Assembly (NCBI RefSeq): GCF_014385095.1
Contig: NZ_JACRTC010000002.1
Location: forward strand, 310,001-374,000
Origin: Zongyangia hominis
GTDB lineage: Bacteria > Bacillota > Clostridia > Oscillospirales > Ruminococcaceae
Direction: 5' to 3'
Length of the DNA: 64,000 bases
Shown one piece after another: positions 53,264 through 62,070 of this stretch. Below the pieces are notes generated by a model. That model searched no databases and was not told the DNA's origin. It saw only the letters and a program-made list of their open reading frames with translations. Numbering within the stretch: the first letter of the stretch is position 1; each line of letters begins with the position of its first letter. The position numbers were made by a program, and so were the translations under genes.

Positions 53264-55490
53264 CTACTCTAACAGTTCTAATATCTTCCTATACAGCATA
53301 TCCACTTCAATAGGCTTCGCAATATGGCCGTTCATTCCCGTCGCCAGCGCCGCCGCCTCATCCTCGCGAAAAGCATTCGCTGTCATTGCGAGAATTGGTA
53401 TATGATCTGCATCCTCACGATCGACCGATCGTATGGCTCTGGTTGCCTCGTATCCATCCATGATCGGCATTTGTATATCCATTAATATAACGTCGTAATA
53501 ACCATTTGGGGAGGCACTGAATTTGTCAACCGCCTCTTTTCCGTCGCTTGCACATTCGATTTCAGCGCCGGACGCTTTTAGAATCTCCACTGCGATTTCC
53601 TGGTTCAGCTCATTATCCTCCACCAAAAGAAAACGCTTTCCCTTAAATAATACAGCCGAGGCTTTGGATTCCTCCCTCACAACGCTTTCTTGACAAATCA
53701 CAGATGACAAAACCTGGTAGAAAGTAGATTCGAACAGTGGCTTGGCAATAAAAGCGTTCACTCCAGCCGCTTTTGCCTCGTGCTCGATTTCACTCCAATC
53801 ATATGCCGAGATGATAATAACCAGTATATCCGGCCCCAGTTCCTCACGGATTCGCCGGGTTACTTCTATACCATCCATATCCGGCATTTTCCAGTCTATA
53901 AGACATACATTATAATCGCGATATTCCTCATGGGCCCTTAATACCATCTGTACAGCTACACTGCCGTGCTGAACCCAGTCAGCATCAATCCCCATTCTTT
54001 TCAGCAGCATGCTCGCATGGGTACAGGCCCCCTCATCATCGTCCACTACCAATACCTTGAGATTTTCCAAATCGCTGTTTTCCCGCTCTTCTTTTTCTTC
54101 GGGAACTTCAACCGGCAATTCCACCGTAAAAGCAGTGCCTTCCCCCTGCTTGCTTTTTACGTAAATAACACCGCCCAGGATACCGACCAAATTCTTAGTG
54201 ATCGCCATGCCCAACCCAGTGCCGCCGTATTTCCTGGATACGGTGCCGTCTTCCTGCTCAAACGGAGTGAAAAGATGCTGCAGGAATTCTTCACTCATGC
54301 CAATACCGCTGTCTCCACTTTAAATGTAAGCCTGGTCTTCCCATTTTTCACTGGCGCCTGACTTACGCTCAGGCGTATGGTACCTCCTGCAGGGGTGAAT
54401 TTTACTGCATTTGAGAGCAGATTGAGCAAAATCTGATTGATCCGGAGGGAGTCCCCGATCACAGTGTCTGATACCATGCTATTGAATTTACATTCAAACG
54501 CACTCCCCTTAGCAGCCGCCTGGGAGTAGATCGCCGGAACGAGCGTTTCAAACATCTGCGGCAGCTCAAAAGGTTCTTTATTTGCGGTGAGCTTTCCCTC
54601 CTCTATTTTTGACATATCAAGAATGTCATTGATCAGCGATAGCAGATGCTTTGAGGAAAATGCTATTTTGGACAAGCAATCCTTTACCCTGTCCTTATCC
54701 TCCAGATTCGCTCCTGCAATTGTGGTCATACCCACAATGATGTTCATAGGCGTCCGGATCTCATGCGACATGCGGGAAAGAAAATCCTTTTTGGCGTTGC
54801 TTGACTGCTGTGCGAGAAAAAGGGCATCCTGCAGCTCATGTTCCCTTGAGATCAGCATTTCTATATTACGCCGCTCCTGCCTGTTTGACAGGATTGTCAA
54901 CCCAATTGTTGAAAATGCAATTATCAGAGAAACGATTGTTGCCGTAACCCCAGATCTCTGCACCTGTTCCTTCAAACTATATATCTTGGCATCCGCAAAA
55001 TTGATAATTGTCGTTAGGCAGTCGCTGACTTGGTCATAGAAGGATATACATTCATATCCATGTAATTCTGGATCTCATCCGCCGAATGGTCATCCGCATA
55101 GCTGCACGCCTTTGTCTGAACTGTGATCAGAGTATCCATTGCGCTCCTGAGGGCGTCCACATCCGAGGCTGGCCCCAAATACAGTTCACGAATCGTGTCG
55201 ATCGCTTCATTCTGCATATCGTAACGCGCCCGGAAAAAGGATTCCTTATCCGTTTTTGATTGGAAATCATGTGTCAGAAGTATGCCGGAAAAACTTTTCA
55301 TGTCCCATAAGCGTGAGCGCATTGCCCTTGCGTTGTTTGATACAGTATATGGATGTTCATACATTCTCTGGGCATTTTTATTCATTCCATAAGAAATTGA
55401 AATGCTGATCCCAGAAAAGATAAAGGCGGCAATGCAGATGAGCAATGATACCTTTGATAGTTTCAATGGCGCTTTTTTGTCTCTATTCAT
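53264..55490 (-). pseudogene. Hybrid sensor histidine kinase, broken by two frameshifts
   Basis: Three consecutive frames make one protein. Piece 1 (55490-about 55030): membrane segment at about 12-33 and an extracytoplasmic sensor region. Piece 2 (about 55030-54315): second membrane segment, HisKA with SHEIRTPMNIIVGM and N box NQILLNLLSNAVKFTP. Piece 3 (about 54315-53264): G2 box GGTGLGMAITKN, then two receiver domains with phospho-sites in CLIDWKMPDMDG and VILMDIQMPIMDG. At both joints adding a single G restores the frame and gives the expected sequence (the second restores DSGIGM). Either inactivated recently or affected by base-calling errors. Confidence 0.85.
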
Positions 55491-55614
55491 CGTACCAGAC
55501 TACATATTCTCTCATAATTTTATATAACACTTGATTCTTCACTATCGCACGTGGCTTCATAGCATTCGGAGGTGATCCTAGTCGGAGTCCGGCTTGTAAG
55601 CGCAGCTGCTCAAG

Positions 55615-56362
55615 CTACTCTTCTTTCTGGCTGTCCCACAGCAGAATCTTGGAACGAAACAAATTCAGCCTGTCCTCAATCAATGACTGCCACAGCCCCG
55701 CAAATGCAGCCAAATGATCTGTTATAGATTGAATCAACGAAATTTTCAACTTTCGAGTAGACCCCGCTATAATAAGAATCCATCTTCTGCTTGATTTCAT
55801 CGGCCTTCACTATTGAGAAACGCCCATCCTCCAGGCAATTGTCTGGTCCATATTCTTCATCCGGATAAAAATAATTTAAATATCGCAAGAGCTGCCAATA
55901 AAGGCTGCTCATCAGTCTGTTATTTAATGTATTAAGCGCATCATCATATAGCTTTGTCGCTTCAAACATCATCAGGTCCCGCTTCCCGTGCATGCTGTCT
56001 GGCGGACTCAGCTCAATTTTCTTTATCCCCTTCTCCCAGACCGGAGAAAACAGAAATGGTCCCCATTGATTAATATCCCGAAGCCCATCACTTCTGGGGA
56101 CAAAATACTTCACGGCATTTTCCTTGAACATTTTGGGGTTCCCTTGATAAATAACCCTCGCCATTCTTCGCTGTTCTGTTTTTATGTATCCTTTTTCTTC
56201 CAGCTTATTTAAAGCGGCCTGAACTGTATTCCGGGCTAATCCAAATGAAGCACAGAGCTGCGACACCGACTTCAGTTGATCGCCGTATTTGTAAATACCA
56301 AAACAAATACGCGATTCATAGTACTCATAAATCAGCTCACTCAATACATTGTCTTTTTCCAT
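55615..56362 (-). pseudogene. GntR-family regulator with C-terminal frameshift
   Basis: The first frame (56362-55676) has a GntR winged helix in residues 1-70 (SVSQLCASFGLARNTVQAALNKLEEKGYI) and then an effector-like region. It ends in a stretch IYNRSFGCICGAVAVID that looks out of frame. The neighbouring frame continues with ITDHLAAFAGLWQSLIEDRL to a stop at 55615, a more protein-like C-terminus. A one-base insertion near 55735 explains this. It lies 125 bases upstream of the broken kinase and may have been its partner. The DNA-binding part is intact. Confidence 0.65.
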
Positions 56363-56524
56363 TTCTGTCCTCCAGTGGCGGATACCCGTCTTTTTTAGGA
56401 ACGCCAGCTGGTAGGACCGGCTCTCAGTCTATTAAAGAACGCCGGTTACATTAAGTGACAATCAAGATGCTTTATTCGGTTGCGCATGATACTTTAATGG
56501 GCAGTTTGATGCAGGTAGTGTCTT

Positions 56525-56550
56525 AAAAAAAGGCACGCTTTTCCCGTGCA
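56525..56550 (-). terminator. Terminator-like hairpin
   Basis: Minus strand TGCACGGG, loop, CGTGCC then TTTTTTT. A tail of seven T. Confidence 0.55.
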
Positions 56551-56791
56551 TTTTGAGGCCTGAAAGTGCCTTTGGAGGTATTCGTCAATCTATCTACTTG
56601 TTTGCCGAAATCTTCTACACATCCGTGGGCGGGGGAAAAGGCCGTAAAACGCAAAAAAACGAGGCCTCCGACCTGAAAAATCAGGCGGAGACCCCGCTTT
56701 GGCGGGTTTATCTGCGTAGCTGTTGGGCATCCACGGTAAAACCGTTTTCGGATTTCGATCCAAAAAGCCCGCAAACCCGCATGAAAGCTAA

Positions 56792-56825
56792 GAAAAAAGG
56801 GTTGACATCTTTTTTGTCAACCCTT
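56792..56825 (-). terminator. Terminator of tRNA-Leu
   Basis: Minus strand AAGGGTTGACA, A-rich loop, TGTCAACCCTT, then TTTTC, three bases after the tRNA CCA end. Confidence 0.88.
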
Positions 56826-56827
56826 CA

Positions 56828-56914
56828 TGGTGCCGGTGGCGGGGGTCGAACCCGCACCCTGTTGCCAGGACTGGATTTTGAGTCCAGCACGTCTGCCAAT
56901 TCCATCACACCGGC
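56828..56914 (-). tRNA. tRNA-Leu (anticodon CAA)
   Basis: 87 bases with encoded CCA. Acceptor GCCGGTG pairs with CACCGGC, the anticodon arm is CTGGA-CTCAAAA-TCCAG with anticodon CAA, the T loop is TTCGACC, and the long variable arm (TCCTGGCAACAGGG region) is of class II as in Leu. Confidence 0.96.
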
Positions 56915-56992
56915 TTATGTATGTCAGCTTTCTTATTATACAAAAATTGCCCACCAGAATCAAGGGGTGTGAAGAAAAAAAGAAACACATTA

Positions 56993-57045
56993 ACAAAACC
57001 GGACGTCCCCCAGCGCCATTTCACACGGAGGGGTTCGTCCGGTTT
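56993..57045 (-). terminator. Terminator of the flavin reductase-rubredoxin gene
   Basis: Minus strand AAACCGGACG and its complement, with an inner CCCC/GGGG stem, followed by TTTTGTTAATG. Confidence 0.75.
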
Positions 57046-57084
57046 GCTTTCCCATTCGTTGATTTTCTCCTCTACGGAGGGCGT

Positions 57085-57705
57085 CTAAAGCTTCACCAAT
57101 TTGTCGGGGCCCATACCGCAGATGGGACAGACGAACCCCTCGGGGATGATGTCCGATTCCAGATGATAGCCGCAGATGGAACACTGATACCCCTTCCCCG
57201 ACTCTTCCCGGTAGGAAGGCGCATTCTTGGGGGTGGTTCCCTTTTTGACTTCATGATAATACCCATAAGTCATGGGGGCCTCCGGAGAGAGGACCTCCGC
57301 CTCTGTCAGCTCGCCGATGAACATCACATGGGTTCCCAGATCCAGACGGTCCACAATTTTACAGCTCATGCGGGCGCTGGCCATGGCCGTCACATAGGGG
57401 ACCTGGGCCTCGTCCCGGCGATGGGGGAACTTTCTGAATTTGTTCACCTCGCAGCTTTTCTTAAAACCGAACTCCCCGATGAGATCCATGTCCGCCTCCT
57501 CCGAGAGGGCCACCGCGGCGAAGACGCCGGATTTTTCCATCATCTGCTCGGTGCAGTTCTCTTTGTTCAGCGTGATCGCCAGCTTGACCGGGGAGGCGGT
57601 AACCTGCATTAAGGTGTTGGCCACACAACCACAGTCTTGGCCGTCCAGCGTGGTGGAGATGAGATAGAGTCCGCAGCCGATCTTTTGTAATGCCATGCTG
57701 TCCAT
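57085..57705 (-). CDS. Flavin reductase-rubredoxin fusion (high-molecular-weight rubredoxin)
   Basis: 206 residues from ATG 57705 with GGAGG eight bases upstream. Residues 1-150 are a split-barrel FMN-binding flavin reductase domain (YLISTTLDGQDCGCVANTLMQVTASP). Residues 160-206 are a rubredoxin with two CxxC pairs (YQCSICGYHLE, FVCPICGMGPD) binding one iron. In anaerobes such fusions pass electrons from NADH to flavodiiron proteins that remove oxygen or nitric oxide. Single gene. The upstream region is very A+T-rich with TAATGATTATTA, vaguely like a PerR/Fur site. Confidence 0.9.
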   Translation of the reverse strand: MDSMALQKIGCGLYLISTTLDGQDCGCVANTLMQVTASPVKLAITLNKENCTEQMMEKSGVFAAVALSEEADMDLIGEFGFKKSCEVNKFRKFPHRRDEAQVPYVTAMASARMSCKIVDRLDLGTHVMFIGELTEAEVLSPEAPMTYGYYHEVKKGTTPKNAPSYREESGKGYQCSICGYHLESDIIPEGFVCPICGMGPDKLVKL

Positions 57706-57845
57706 AAACTTCCTCCAAATAATATTAATAATCATTACTGTTTATTGTTATCATACTCTATCCGCCTGAATCTGTCAAGATTTTATCCTAAATAATTACA
57801 CTGTTTTTCCCAACCGTCCAATTCTGAGAAAGCGCCGGCCTCCCC

Positions 57846-57874
57846 TTGATTTCCCCCGCCAAAGGGGGCATAAT
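57846..57874 (+). promoter_or_regulatory. Promoter-like sequence before spoIIM
   Basis: TTGATT, 17 bases, CATAAT. The spacer holds a CCCCC-GCCAAA-GGGGG inverted repeat, which could be a binding site. Confidence 0.4.
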
Positions 57875-57925
57875 GGGGGACAGGAAGAATTGCCTTCCCC
57901 ATTTTCTCATAAAGGAGGAGCTTCG

Positions 57926-58549
57926 ATGTCTGTTTCCAGCGGCCATTCCCTGGGCCCCGCCCAATTTTTCCGTAAGGAACTCTCTAAAATCTTTTGGTTT
58001 TGCCTCATAGGATTTCTACTTTGTTTTTTCGCCGTCTTTCTCGTCTTCTATTTTCAGCCGGAGCTATCCCAGAACCTGATGAATGAACTCTCTGAGATGT
58101 TTGCCTCCAAGAACATCTATACCTCGACCGGCGGCATCTCCTTCCTCTCCCTATTTTTTAATAATGCCCGGGCCAGCCTGCTCATGACGGCGGTGGGACT
58201 TCTCCCCTTCCTCTTCCTGCCCGGCTGGATTCTTGCCTTTAACGCGGCCATTGTCGGCATTGCGGCGGGCGCCTCCCTCAATATAGGGCTCAGTCCCGCC
58301 TCCCTGACAATGGGTCTTTTGCCCCACGGCATCTTTGAAATTCCCGCCCTCTGCCTGGCGGCGGCGCTGGGCATCTATCTGTGCAAGGAGCTTGTCAAAA
58401 AGCTCATCGGTAGAAGCGAGCTCTCTTCTTTCGGCGGCGTCTTTCTCTCCATCCTCCGCTTTTTCCTGTGCGTGGTGCTCCCCCTGCTGCTGGTGGCGGC
58501 GCTGATGGAAGCCTTTGTCACTCCCCTGCTCATGGAGCTGACCCTCTAG
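57926..58549 (+). CDS. spoIIM: Stage II sporulation protein M
   Basis: 207 residues from ATG 57926, preceded by AAAGGAGG. About five membrane segments (roughly 22-45, 77-100, 105-130, 138-160, 175-200). The FFNNARASLLMTAVGLLPFLFLPG block and the LPHGIFEIPAL motif are the SpoIIM/DUF95 signature. SpoIIM works with SpoIID and SpoIIP in septal peptidoglycan hydrolysis during engulfment of the forespore. A terminator follows at 58595. Confidence 0.9.
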   Translation: MSVSSGHSLGPAQFFRKELSKIFWFCLIGFLLCFFAVFLVFYFQPELSQNLMNELSEMFASKNIYTSTGGISFLSLFFNNARASLLMTAVGLLPFLFLPGWILAFNAAIVGIAAGASLNIGLSPASLTMGLLPHGIFEIPALCLAAALGIYLCKELVKKLIGRSELSSFGGVFLSILRFFLCVVLPLLLVAALMEAFVTPLLMELTL

Positions 58550-58594
58550 CGTCCCCGCCCCACGCGGGAGAAACACAGCTATGTATCCGCGTCA

Positions 58595-58624
58595 AAAGCA
58601 GCCGTTATAAACGGCTGCTTTTTT
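58595..58624 (+). terminator. Terminator after spoIIM
   Basis: AAAGCAGCCGT, TATAA, ACGGCTGCTTTTTT. Confidence 0.9.
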
Positions 58625-58800
58625 GGTGCATGCTCCATGCGTGCCGCGCCGGCATCGCAATCGCAGGGAATACGGCATGCCACCAACGGACCCATAAGCG
58701 CAGGGTGGGCGACTATGCTGCATCGAAACCGCAAATGCGGAGCACACGGCAATCTGTCAAGAAAAGCAAGGCGCGGCATCCCCGCTGGCCGCCACTCCGC

Positions 58801-58837
58801 AAAAAAGGCGGGAGACCCTTGGGCCTCCCGCCTTTTT
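58801..58837. terminator. Bidirectional terminator after pfkA
   Basis: AAAAAGGCGGGAG, about 10 bases, CTCCCGCCTTTTT. It lies eight bases from the pfkA stop codon. Confidence 0.88.
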
Positions 58838-58844
58838 ATTCTCT

Positions 58845-59921
58845 TTAGTCTCCCATGCTGATACCCAAATCCCGGGCCGACTGGACGATCTCGCTGTCTT
58901 TCGGCACCATTTTGAGCTTTCCGGCCACCTCGGTTAAGGGCACTGGGACGATTTTGCCGTCCTTGAGGGCCACCATATTACCGAAGTTGCCGTCTTTGAT
59001 GAGCTGGGCCGCCGCCGTACCCAAGCGGGTGGAGAGCACCCGGTCATAGGCGCAGGGACTGCCGCCCCGCTGGAAATGTCCGGGAATCGTGACCCGGATT
59101 TCCTGGCCGGTCTTCTCTCCCAGCTCCCGGGCCAGGCGGTAGGAAATGGAGGGCTCGAGCATCTGGGCCCGGGCGGCCTTAAACTCCTTTTTGCTCATCT
59201 TGGCCTCCTCCACCGACTTGGCCCCTTCGGCCACCGCCAGGATGGAGAAGCGCTTGCCCGATTGGTTGCGGTCCTTGATCACCTTGGCCACCTTATCCAC
59301 ACTGTACGGAATCTCGGGAATCAGGATGACGTCGGCGCCGCCCGCGATGCCCGCGTAGAGGGTGAGCCATCCCACCTTATGGCCCATGATCTCCACGATG
59401 AAGACACGGCCGTGGGAGGTAGCGGTGGTGTGGATGCAGTCGACCACATTGGTGGCGATGTTGACCGCGCTCTGGAAGCCGAAGGTAGCGTCGGTGCCCC
59501 ACAGGTCGTTGTCGATGGTCTTGGGCAAGGTGACCACGTTGATGCCCTCCTGGCTGAGGAGGTTGGCGGTCTTGTGGGTGCCGTTGCCGCCCAGAATGAC
59601 CAAGCAGTCAAACTTCATCTTCCGGCAGGTTTCCTTCATCTTGTCTAGTTTCTGGACATTGTTTTCGTCCGGCACCTGCATGAGCTTGAAGGGCTGGCGG
59701 GAGGTGCCCAGGATGGTGCCGCCCCGGATGAGTATGCCGGAGAAATCCGACGGCTTCATCAGCTGGCAGTCCCCCTCAATCAGCCCCCGGTATCCGTCCC
59801 GGATGCCGTAGATCTCTACGTCCTTTCCCAGCTCATGATACAAGGCTTTGGCCACGCCCCGCAGCGCCGCGTTGAGTCCCTGGCAGTCTCCGCCGCTTGT
59901 CAGCATTCCTATCTTTTTCAT
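58845..59921 (-). CDS. pfkA: 6-phosphofructokinase
   Basis: 358 residues from ATG 59921 (AAAGGA eight bases upstream). Phosphorylates fructose 6-phosphate in glycolysis. N-terminal GMLTSGGDCQGLNA, active-site LPKTIDNDL with the catalytic aspartate, and HFQRGGSPCAYDR are present. The donor-specificity loop reads GGNGTHKT: Gly at the E. coli 104 position points to ATP, while Lys in PKTIDND (Gly in typical ATP enzymes) is shared with PPi enzymes. Such GGNGT/PKTIDND enzymes occur among Firmicutes and actinobacteria. The phosphoryl donor therefore cannot be set by sequence alone, though ATP is favoured. Confidence 0.9.
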   Translation of the reverse strand: MKKIGMLTSGGDCQGLNAALRGVAKALYHELGKDVEIYGIRDGYRGLIEGDCQLMKPSDFSGILIRGGTILGTSRQPFKLMQVPDENNVQKLDKMKETCRKMKFDCLVILGGNGTHKTANLLSQEGINVVTLPKTIDNDLWGTDATFGFQSAVNIATNVVDCIHTTATSHGRVFIVEIMGHKVGWLTLYAGIAGGADVILIPEIPYSVDKVAKVIKDRNQSGKRFSILAVAEGAKSVEEAKMSKKEFKAARAQMLEPSISYRLARELGEKTGQEIRVTIPGHFQRGGSPCAYDRVLSTRLGTAAAQLIKDGNFGNMVALKDGKIVPVPLTEVAGKLKMVPKDSEIVQSARDLGISMGD

Positions 59922-60163
59922 GGAATCCATCCTTTCTCTTTCCAAACTCTCCCGGTAACCGCTGAGCGGTCAGGCCGTGGGCCGGAATATCCTCTTGTTT
60001 TCAGTATAAGGGATACCGCGGCGAAAGGCAACCGAAAAACTCCCTTTGGGCCGGGAAATCCTCCTTTTTCATTGTGCCCCTTCCCGCCCGCTCTAAACCA
60101 TCCAGAAAGACGCGGGAGCCGAAAGTCTATCGCTCCGTTGCAACCCCAATGCCCCAAAGCGAA

Positions 60164-60200
60164 AAAGCGCCCGCGGAAACGAATCATCCGCGGGCGCTTT
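60164..60200 (-). terminator. Terminator of the spoIIA operon
   Basis: Minus strand AAAGCGCCCGCGG, 11-base loop, complement, then TTTTTCGC. It overlaps the last codon of sigF. Confidence 0.9.
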
Positions 60201-60873
60201 ACCCGGTGAGCTGCTCTCTTAAGCAGCCCAAAATCTTCTTTTCCCGCCGGGAGACCTGCACCTGGGTCATTCCCAGCACCTTGGCCACCTCGGTCTGGGT
60301 CTTACCGCCGAAGTAGCGCATGACAATCAGCCTTCGGTCCCGCTCGTCGAGGGTGGTAATCACCTCCCGCAGAGAGAGCAGATCAGCCACATTTTCCTCG
60401 TGGGAGGAAACGGGGATGTCGAACTGTCCGCCCCCCTCGTCGTCGTTTTCGGTCAGCGAGATGGGGGGCTGGGCGGCTCCCACGGCCTCCACCACGGCGG
60501 ACACATCCACTTGCAAATTTTCCGCCAGCTCGTTGACGGTGGGCTCCCGCCCCAGCCGGATGGCCATCTGCTCCCGGGTCCTGACGCATTTGAGGGAGAG
60601 CTCCTTGAGGGTGCGCCCCACCTTGACGCTGCCGCCGTCCCGGAAGAGGCGCTTCATCTCCCCCAGGATGACCGGCACCGCGTAGGTGGAAAACTTGACG
60701 CCACGCTCGGTGTCGAAGGCGTCGGCCGCTTTGATGAGTCCCATACAACCGGCCTGGAATAGGTCGTCGTACTCGATGCCCCGCCCTTTGAAGCGATGGG
60801 CGCAGGAATGAACCAGGCCCAGATTATTTTCAATCACCTGTTCCCGGGAAGTTTCCTGAGTTTTCAAATTCAT
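60199..60873 (-). CDS. sigF: Sporulation sigma factor F
   Basis: 224 residues. Forespore-specific sigma factor directing early forespore genes. Region 2 (DLFQAGCMGLIKAADAFDTERGVKFSTYAVPVILGEMKR), region 3 (SLKCVRTREQMAIRLGREPTVNELAENL) and region 4 (DERDRRLIVMRYFGGKTQTEVAKVLGMTQVQVSRREKKIL) match SigF. Third gene of spoIIAA-spoIIAB-sigF, 27 bases after spoIIAB, which identifies it as SigF rather than SigG or SigB. Confidence 0.95.
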   Translation of the reverse strand: MNLKTQETSREQVIENNLGLVHSCAHRFKGRGIEYDDLFQAGCMGLIKAADAFDTERGVKFSTYAVPVILGEMKRLFRDGGSVKVGRTLKELSLKCVRTREQMAIRLGREPTVNELAENLQVDVSAVVEAVGAAQPPISLTENDDEGGGQFDIPVSSHEENVADLLSLREVITTLDERDRRLIVMRYFGGKTQTEVAKVLGMTQVQVSRREKKILGCLREQLTG

Positions 60874-60900
60874 GCCCCCTGTCCAAGATTATGTAGAGGC

Positions 60901-61338
60901 TCATCTGGCCCTTTGCTCGATCTTCTTGGTCAGAGTGACAATGGTCCCTTTTCCCAGGGTGGAACGGACCGTGACCTTGTCCATAAACGACTCCATGACG
61001 GAGAATCCCAGTCCCGCCCGCTCGTCCCCTTGGGCTGTCGTGAAGAGGGGCTCCATGGCCTGCTTGACGTCCGCGATACCGCAGCCCCGATCCCGAATCT
61101 TCACCATGAATACGCCGCCCTCTAAAATGCGCGCTTCCAGGGTGATCATGCCGATTTCCCCGGCGTAGGCGTGGACGATGCAGTTGGTCACCGCCTCGCT
61201 TACCGCCGTCTTGATGTCGGCGATTTCCGCCACCGTTGGATCCAGCTGCGCCGCAAAGGACGCCACCGCCGACCGGGCGAAGCCTTCGTTGACGGATTTG
61301 CTGGGAATTTTCAGTCTCATTTCATTGATGATGTTCAT
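60901..61338 (-). CDS. spoIIAB: Anti-sigma F factor/serine kinase
   Basis: 145 residues from ATG 61338, with GGAGGAGAGCG upstream. GHKL ATPase-fold protein kinase: N box EAVTNCIVHAY, G1 DRGCGI and G2 DERAGLGFSVME. It holds SigF inactive and phosphorylates SpoIIAA. Lies between spoIIAA and sigF with short gaps of 16 and 27 bases. Confidence 0.95.
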   Translation of the reverse strand: MNIINEMRLKIPSKSVNEGFARSAVASFAAQLDPTVAEIADIKTAVSEAVTNCIVHAYAGEIGMITLEARILEGGVFMVKIRDRGCGIADVKQAMEPLFTTAQGDERAGLGFSVMESFMDKVTVRSTLGKGTIVTLTKKIEQRAR

Positions 61339-61354
61339 CCTTCGCTCTCCTCCT

Positions 61355-61666
61355 CTATTGTTCGTCGTCCATCCGAGCCACACGGTGCAGTCCCGCGATC
61401 TGCATCACCTTGCGGATGTTCCCCTTGGCCCCCTGGATTTTGACCTCCCCGCCAAAGGACTTCATCAGCCGCACCCGGCCCATGACCAGTCCGATGCCGG
61501 AGCTATCCATAAAACTGACGTCGGAAAAATCTAGAATCAGGGTGCCCGGACGCACCCGCTCCGCCACCGTGTCGATCTCCTCCCGCATGGCCTTGGCCGA
61601 ATGATGGTCGATTTCCCCGATGAGGAACACCATCATCAGTTCCTGCGCCGTTTCAATTCTCAACAT
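61355..61666 (-). CDS. spoIIAA: Anti-anti-sigma factor
   Basis: 103 residues from ATG 61666 (GGAAGGAAG upstream). STAS-domain protein with the phosphorylated serine in FMDSSGIGLVMGR. Unphosphorylated it releases SigF from SpoIIAB; SpoIIE, encoded elsewhere, dephosphorylates it. First gene of the operon. No sigma-H promoter could be picked out with confidence in the repeat-rich upstream region. Confidence 0.95.
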   Translation of the reverse strand: MLRIETAQELMMVFLIGEIDHHSAKAMREEIDTVAERVRPGTLILDFSDVSFMDSSGIGLVMGRVRLMKSFGGEVKIQGAKGNIRKVMQIAGLHRVARMDDEQ

Positions 61667-61708
61667 TTTTTCTTCCTTCCCTTCTTCCGCGCCTACCGAC
61701 GAGGTTGA

Positions 61709-61979
61709 CACGTTCTAGGCTTGTTCGAGTCATTGCCGCGGCACTCGCGTTCAGGCTTCCAACTCACCGCAACGCGGCATCCCGCACCGGAAGGTGCCGC
61801 GGCCTCGGCCTGTTCGCAACACCGCCGTGCCACAGCGCGAATCGCCTGCGGCAGCTTGCCGCCCGCGCCTGCCGGCGGGGGACGACGCGTTCTAGGCTTG
61901 TTCGAGTCATTGCCGCCGCGGCACTCGCGTTCAGGCTTCCACCTCACCACAGCGCGGCATCCCGCACCGGGAGGTGCCG
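61709..61979. repeat. Tandem array of the GC-rich intergenic repeat, three units of about 89 bases
   Basis: Cores at about 61720 (CTTGTTCGAGTCATTGCCG), 61808 (CCTGTTCGCAACACCGCCG) and 61898 (identical to the first apart from a CCG insertion). The outer units match over about 90 bases, including GCACTCGCGTTCAGGCTTCC. The pattern GGTTGAC(A/G)CG(T/C)TCT.GG, then CACCGCCGCG, then GCGCGGC.TCC is shared with the array at 14.5 kb. No gene lies in 61667-62070. Confidence 0.85.
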
Positions 61980-61988
61980 GAGGCGCGC

Positions 61989-62026
61989 GAAATCCGATAC
62001 CATATGTCTCTATGGTATCGGATTTC
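61989..62026. repeat. 16-bp perfect inverted repeat after folC
   Basis: GAAATCCGATACCATA, six bases, and its exact complement. No T tract on either side, but it lies 45 bases past the folC stop and could serve as its transcript end or an mRNA stabiliser. Confidence 0.7.
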
Positions 62027-62070
62027 TCCTAAAATATTGGTCGAAGCCGGTGCGCGGTTCCGATGTTCTT

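Larger units (their letters stand above)
56363..56827. other. Intergenic stretch between the GntR gene and tRNA-Leu
   Basis: 465 bases without a supported gene. It has two minus-strand terminators (56525-56550 and 56792-56825) and further hairpins near 56665-56710 (CCTGA/TCAGG, CCCGC/GCGGG). No integrase or direct repeat of the tRNA end was seen. Confidence 0.5.

Noticed and set aside
56828..56914. tRNA-Leu as integration site of the nitrogen island
   Set aside because: No integrase, and no copy of the tRNA 3' end was found near the left edge at 30.9-31.4 kb.
57706..57760. PerR/Fur operator upstream of the flavin reductase-rubredoxin gene
   Set aside because: TAATGATTATTA is only a partial match in an A+T-rich stretch; not enough to call a site.
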